Shown in pieces: positions 5,561-9,552 of a stretch of DNA of 9,552 bases. Under the pieces are notes generated by a model. The model did not search any database. It was not told the origin of the DNA and saw only the letters and a program-made list of their open reading frames with translations. The translations under genes were made by a program, and so were the position numbers. The first letter of the stretch is position 1, and each line of letters begins with the position of its first letter. The stretch is from Chitinophagaceae bacterium (GTDB taxonomy: Bacteria; Bacteroidota; Bacteroidia; Chitinophagales; Chitinophagaceae): contig CANIMM010000103.1 of assembly GCA_947468255.1 (NCBI GenBank), forward strand, positions 1-9,552, in the 5' to 3' direction.

Positions 5561-8500
5561 GTGAAAAAAGTCATTTTATTCTTATCCTGCCATTTATTAT
5601 ACACCACCCTATTTGGACAAATAGCCATCTATACTACTAGCAATGCGCATTCACACAATGATTACGAGCAGTCCACCCCTTTTTTTCAAGCTTATCACGA
5701 AGGGTTTGGCTCTATCGAAGCGGATATTCACCTCACTGGCGGCCTTTTATTGGTTGGGCATGATTCAACACACCTGACCAAAACCCGATCCCTTGAAACA
5801 TTGTACCTGACACCTTTAACCAATTTCATAAAGCAAAACGGAGGATTTCCGTATAAAGACCCTAACAAAAAACTTCAATTGCTTATTGACATAAAAACGG
5901 ATAGTGTGCAAACGCTCAATGCGCTAGTGAATCTATTAAAAAAATTCCCTGCCATTATTCAAAATCCAAAAATCCGCATTGTCATTACCGGCAATCGACC
6001 TGAGCAAAGCAGTTATACCTCCTATCCTTCCTTTATTTCGTTTGATGGACGACTGAGCGAGGACTATAGCAAGGCTGCATTATCAAGGATTGTAATGCTC
6101 AGCAATGATTTTAAAGAATACAGTAAATGGAATGGAAAAAGTCCCTTACCTGAGTCCGATCGGCAAACCATTACCGCGTTGGTAGAAAAAGTGCATCGAT
6201 TAAAAAAATCCATCCGTTTCTGGGCAACTCCCGATTTTTCAGCAGCATGGAAGGAACTAATCAGCCTACAAATAGATTATCTCAACACCGACCATATTGA
6301 GACCTTATCAGATTTCCTACGAAGACATAATGACTCCCTTCGACTGATGCCTTTCAACCGGATTATTCATTCCGCTGGAACGGTGATTCGCTTTGGTAAT
6401 CCTGATATGGAAAATCACGCACTAGACGCGGCAATATTAAGCAAGGATGGCAAACTGGTCATCGAAGATCGGTATGGTATTGTAGCAATGGATGCCATCG
6501 AAAAAAAGATCATCAGTCGTTGGACCTTCTCAGATATTAACCGGTATAGCAATTACATGAGCACCTATTCAGGCATCCGTTCATTTATAGAAGATGGAAA
6601 AACTTGGGTAGTATGGAGTGCTGCGGCAAAAAGCGGTAGCAAATCGGCAATAATGATTGCAGAATGGGGGACAAACAGCTTTACTAATTTTTCGGACATT
6701 CCTATTGAGAAAATAAATCCAGCTTTGAATGCCCTTCCCAATGAAATCGAAATTTCAAGAGAGCAGGGAGTTCTTTTTCTTTATGTGGTATTGAATGGCA
6801 ACAATGAATTATTGAAGATTCGCTGGAGCGACAAAAGCATTGTTTGGCGGGCGGCCACTGGTGTGGCACCCTATGGTGTAGCAATGGCAAACAAAAAAAT
6901 ATATGTCAGCAACTGGGCAGGCGCTACTGCCACAGACAGTACCAAAGAAAGAGCCGGTGTGCCTTGGGGACTTGCTTATACCGACCCTAGAACCGGCGCT
7001 ACTTCAAGCGGAACGGTATCTGTATTGGATGCTGCCACCGGTAAACATATCAGCGAAATCAAAGTAGGCCTACATCCCAATGCAGTAGTTGCTGCAGACA
7101 ATGGAAAACATATCTATGTAGCCAATGGATCAAGCGATGTGATTTCTGTCATTAACACCCAGTCGGATGCAATTACCGAATCGATTAAAGTAGGAATACT
7201 AAATGAAGCATTTGAGCTGCAAGGTAGCACCCCCAACGCGCTGAAATTGAATGCAGACAATAGTATATTATATGTAGCCAATGGATTCGATAATGCAATA
7301 GCAGTAGTTCGACTAGGAAAAAATGCTTCCACAAAAGGAACTGGCAATTCTGCGATAACGGGTTATATTCCTACCGAAGCCTATCCCGGCGGACTTAATC
7401 TTATTCAAAATAACTTGGTGGTCGCCAATATTGAATCAGATGGCTCCAATGTATTCGACGAAAAGAAAAAGGCAAGCTCCATTCACAACCAATTGGCTTC
7501 TGTAAGCATCATACCGCTACCTGACAAATCCACGCTGGAAAAATACACTGCAGCGGTAACCGACTTAAACCTTTTGAACAGGACTGCCCATCTGCGTTTG
7601 CTACCCCGTGCCGGAGTAGCACCGGTGCCCGTACCTGAACGAATTGGAGAACCTTCTGTGTTTAAGCAGGTCGTTTATATTATCAAGGAAAACAAAACCT
7701 ATGACCAGGTTTTTGGAGATATCCCCTACGGAAGAGGCGATAGTTCGCTTTGCATTTTCGGTGAAAAAGTAACTCCCAACATGCATGCGCTCGCTAGAAG
7801 ATACGGCTGGATGGATGATTTTAACGCTTCCGGAAAATCTTCGGCTGAAGGACACCAATGGACTGATGCTGGGATGGTATCCGACTATATAGAAAAAAGT
7901 GTTCGCGCCTGGTTCAGAAGTTATCCGCACCGTCAAGCAGATGCACTAGTCTATAATAAGGAAGGTTTTATCTGGAATCTAGCTGCTGATCACGGAAAAA
8001 AAGTTAGAATTTATGGCGAAGCCTGTGAAACCGAATACAATAATAAATTGAAATGGATCGACCTGTATTCAAAATACAAGGAAGGGAAAAAACCAGATTG
8101 GGTCAACACTTCTACCATCGCAAGGATTCGTCCGCTTATTTCCCCCACCTATCCAGATTGTGACAATATTTCTTTTAGCGACCAACAACGGGCGGATATT
8201 TTTATTGCAGAATGGAAAGCCTATGAACAAGCAGGGAATATGCCCAATCTAATGGTGGTTTCACTTCCCAATGACCATAGTGCCGGCACCTCGCCCGGAT
8301 TCCCTACCCCCAATGCCATGGTGGCCGACAATGACCTGGCAGTAGGAAGAATTGTAGATATGATCAGTAAAAGCAAGTATTGGGATTCAACCGCAATATT
8401 CATCACCGAGGATGACTCACAGGGTGGTTGGGACCATATTTCTGCTTACAGAACCATTGGTCTGGTGGTGAGTGCATACAGTACTGGCAAACTAGTGACT

Positions 8501-8827
8501 TCCAATTACAACCAGACCTCCATGCTAAGAACCATTGAACAAATTTTAGGACTTCCCCCGATGAATATCATGGATGGAACCGCCAGACTGATGACCGATT
8601 GTTTTCAAAAAATTAAACACAGCATGCCTTTTACCGCCCTATCCAATAATATCCCGCTTGACCAGATGAATAAACCCCTTCACGCACTTAAGGGAAAAGC
8701 AAAAAAATATGCCCTCCAATCACAATTGGAAGTCTTTAATGAAGTGGATGGAGGTCAAGATGATAAGATGAACCGCATCATCTGGTTTTATGCAAAAGGT
8801 GATGCAAGATATCCGGGTACAAAATAA
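5561..8827 (+). CDS. Exported fusion: PI-PLC/GDPD-like domain + YncE beta-propeller + PF04185-type phosphoesterase
   Basis: This is a 1088-residue exported protein starting at GTG 5561; the start is fixed by the signal peptide (residues 1-20, KK, hydrophobic core, LFG-Q end). Domain 1 (about 25-253) resembles the PI-PLC/GDPD superfamily: AHSHNDY with H30, H32 and D34, SIEADIHL with E53 and D55, VGHD with H67, LLIDIK with D110. Domain 2 (about 260-650) is a YncE/YVTN-type propeller: FGNPDMENHALD (278-289), NWAGA (451-455), GTVSVLDAATG (484-494), and HIYVANG and LYVANG repeats. Domain 3 (about 700-1010) is a phosphoesterase of the phospholipase C/acid phosphatase type: ENKTYDQVFGD with metal ligands E710/N711, GKSSAEGHQW (758-767, candidate serine nucleophile), PNDHSAGT (903-910) and TEDDSQGGWDH (949-959). 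Domains 2+3 match the known bifunctional YncE/alkaline phosphatase-family protein; the N-terminal addition is the unusual part. Predicted periplasmic; no T9SS C-terminal sorting domain seen. Substrate unknown, likely a phosphodiester or phosphomonoester. Confidence 0.92.
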   Translation: MKKVILFLSCHLLYTTLFGQIAIYTTSNAHSHNDYEQSTPFFQAYHEGFGSIEADIHLTGGLLLVGHDSTHLTKTRSLETLYLTPLTNFIKQNGGFPYKDPNKKLQLLIDIKTDSVQTLNALVNLLKKFPAIIQNPKIRIVITGNRPEQSSYTSYPSFISFDGRLSEDYSKAALSRIVMLSNDFKEYSKWNGKSPLPESDRQTITALVEKVHRLKKSIRFWATPDFSAAWKELISLQIDYLNTDHIETLSDFLRRHNDSLRLMPFNRIIHSAGTVIRFGNPDMENHALDAAILSKDGKLVIEDRYGIVAMDAIEKKIISRWTFSDINRYSNYMSTYSGIRSFIEDGKTWVVWSAAAKSGSKSAIMIAEWGTNSFTNFSDIPIEKINPALNALPNEIEISREQGVLFLYVVLNGNNELLKIRWSDKSIVWRAATGVAPYGVAMANKKIYVSNWAGATATDSTKERAGVPWGLAYTDPRTGATSSGTVSVLDAATGKHISEIKVGLHPNAVVAADNGKHIYVANGSSDVISVINTQSDAITESIKVGILNEAFELQGSTPNALKLNADNSILYVANGFDNAIAVVRLGKNASTKGTGNSAITGYIPTEAYPGGLNLIQNNLVVANIESDGSNVFDEKKKASSIHNQLASVSIIPLPDKSTLEKYTAAVTDLNLLNRTAHLRLLPRAGVAPVPVPERIGEPSVFKQVVYIIKENKTYDQVFGDIPYGRGDSSLCIFGEKVTPNMHALARRYGWMDDFNASGKSSAEGHQWTDAGMVSDYIEKSVRAWFRSYPHRQADALVYNKEGFIWNLAADHGKKVRIYGEACETEYNNKLKWIDLYSKYKEGKKPDWVNTSTIARIRPLISPTYPDCDNISFSDQQRADIFIAEWKAYEQAGNMPNLMVVSLPNDHSAGTSPGFPTPNAMVADNDLAVGRIVDMISKSKYWDSTAIFITEDDSQGGWDHISAYRTIGLVVSAYSTGKLVTSNYNQTSMLRTIEQILGLPPMNIMDGTARLMTDCFQKIKHSMPFTALSNNIPLDQMNKPLHALKGKAKKYALQSQLEVFNEVDGGQDDKMNRIIWFYAKGDARYPGTK

Positions 8828-8861
8828 GGACCCTCATTTAATTGGAGTAACAACTCTATTG

Positions 8862-8906
8862 TCCCCAATCTCCTACAAGGACCTAAAGCCTGTAGGAGAT
8901 TGGGGA
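8862..8906 (+). terminator. Long perfect hairpin terminator of the fusion gene
   Basis: A 16-bp perfect stem, 8862-8877 paired with 8891-8906 (core CCCCAATCTCCTACA against TGTAGGAGATTGGGG), encloses a 13-base loop. It starts 34 bases after the stop codon and continues into TTTTAAAAAAAATTT, a short U-tract. It should separate transcription of the fusion gene from the paralog at 9110. The stem is longer than most intrinsic terminators, so it could also stabilise the mRNA 3' end. Confidence 0.78.
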
Positions 8907-9109
8907 TTTTAAAAAAAATTTAAACCGCTGCCCCCGATGTTCACCATCCAATTTTTTTGACTTAAAAGATTGGACTCTAAAAAAGATTTTTCCTTAACTT
9001 CCAGCAAATCAAACAGTAATATATTTTTAATTGTAAGTTGTGAAATAAATAGGCTAGCGCATTGAAAAATGAATTATTTTTAAATGCAATATTCATCCTA
9101 AGAAAAATC

Positions 9110-9552
9110 ATGCCTTTTAAAAAAGTTACGTTGCTGCTTTTATTTTTTTTTATGATCGCTCCAATATTTGGACAAGACGCTTTGTATACTTCAGCAAATG
9201 CCCATTCCCACAATGATTATAAACAGCATTATCCCTTTCAGCAGGCCTATAACAATCAGTTCGGCTCTATCGAAGCCGATGTTTACTTAACAGACAATGT
9301 TTTATTAGTGGGCCATAGTCCATTGAAGCTTAAAAAACATAAAACACTGGAGTCGATGTACCTCGTTCCCTTATCGAACCTCATTGCTGAAAATAATGGA
9401 TTCGTATATAAGGACCAAAGCAGGAAGTTGCAACTGCTGATCGACTTGAAAACAGAAAGCATTTCAACACTCAATGCACTAATTGACCTATTAAAAAAAT
9501 TTCCATCTATCACAGTCAATAAATCAATCACCATCGTGATTACCGGCAATCA
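9110..9552 (+). CDS. Exported PI-PLC/GDPD-like protein, paralog of the upstream fusion (3' end outside window)
   Basis: I read 147 codons open from ATG 9110 to the window edge. The signal peptide is MPFKKVTLLLLFFFMIAPIFGQ, with the FGQ end typical of Bacteroidota. The mature part repeats the catalytic pattern of domain 1 of the preceding gene: NAHSHNDY (residues 29-36), SIEADVYLT, LLVGH, YKDQSRKLQLLIDLK and IVITGN. An ungapped by-eye comparison over about 125 residues gives roughly 60% identity, so the two genes are tandem paralogs at least over this domain. Conserved His, Asp and Glu residues suggest an active metal-dependent phosphodiesterase-like fold. Whether it also carries the propeller and phosphoesterase domains cannot be seen. 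It is separated from the upstream gene by 282 bp containing a strong hairpin, so it is probably transcribed separately. No clear promoter pair or Shine-Dalgarno was found; the leader is A/T-rich. Confidence 0.92.
   Translation, partial: MPFKKVTLLLLFFFMIAPIFGQDALYTSANAHSHNDYKQHYPFQQAYNNQFGSIEADVYLTDNVLLVGHSPLKLKKHKTLESMYLVPLSNLIAENNGFVYKDQSRKLQLLIDLKTESISTLNALIDLLKKFPSITVNKSITIVITGN

Noticed and set aside
5561..5593. Possible lipobox FLSC at Cys10 of the fusion protein
   Set aside because: The hydrophobic stretch before it is too short and position -3 is Phe; the LFG-Q end at residue 20 fits signal peptidase I better and matches the paralog.
8650..8827. Possible T9SS C-terminal sorting domain on the fusion protein
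   Set aside because: The last residues (ending DARYPGTK) lack the beta-strand and glycine/lysine pattern of type A or B sorting domains.

Overview
The window looks like a chromosomal segment of a Bacteroidota bacterium, with Chitinophagaceae as a plausible but unproven family. The clues are moderate-to-low GC with A-rich leaders and almost no Shine-Dalgarno sequences, TAnnTTTG-type promoter elements, signal peptides ending in FGQ, and characteristic protein families: a GH63/MGH1-type glucosidase, a TrpB2-type PLP enzyme and a YncE/phosphoesterase fusion. No phage, transposon or CRISPR signal was seen.

Layout. The left third is read leftward: the N-terminal 467 residues of a cytoplasmic GH63-like glucosidase (1-1402, cut by the window edge), a 486-bp intergenic region with small palindromes and a short periodic repeat, a complete TrpB2-type tryptophan synthase beta-like gene (1889-3253) with a clear terminator, and a tRNA-Val(GAC) gene (3405-3479). 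At about 3480-3677 the direction switches. The right two thirds are read rightward: a peptidase M19 (renal dipeptidase)-like gene (3678-5276), a 1088-residue exported multidomain protein (5561-8827), and the start of a paralogous exported protein (9110 to the window end).

The most distinctive part is the right side. The 1088-residue protein joins an N-terminal PI-PLC/GDPD-type phosphodiesterase-like domain to a YncE/YVTN beta-propeller and a C-terminal PF04185-type phosphoesterase (phospholipase C/acid phosphatase superfamily). The next gene begins with the same exported N-terminal domain, about 60% identical by eye without gaps, so this is a tandem duplication of at least that module. A long perfect hairpin separates the two genes. 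I infer that the pair acts in the periplasm or at the cell surface on phosphodiester or phospholipid-derived substrates; the sequence does not show the substrate. The left-hand genes look like unrelated housekeeping or metabolic functions that share only proximity.
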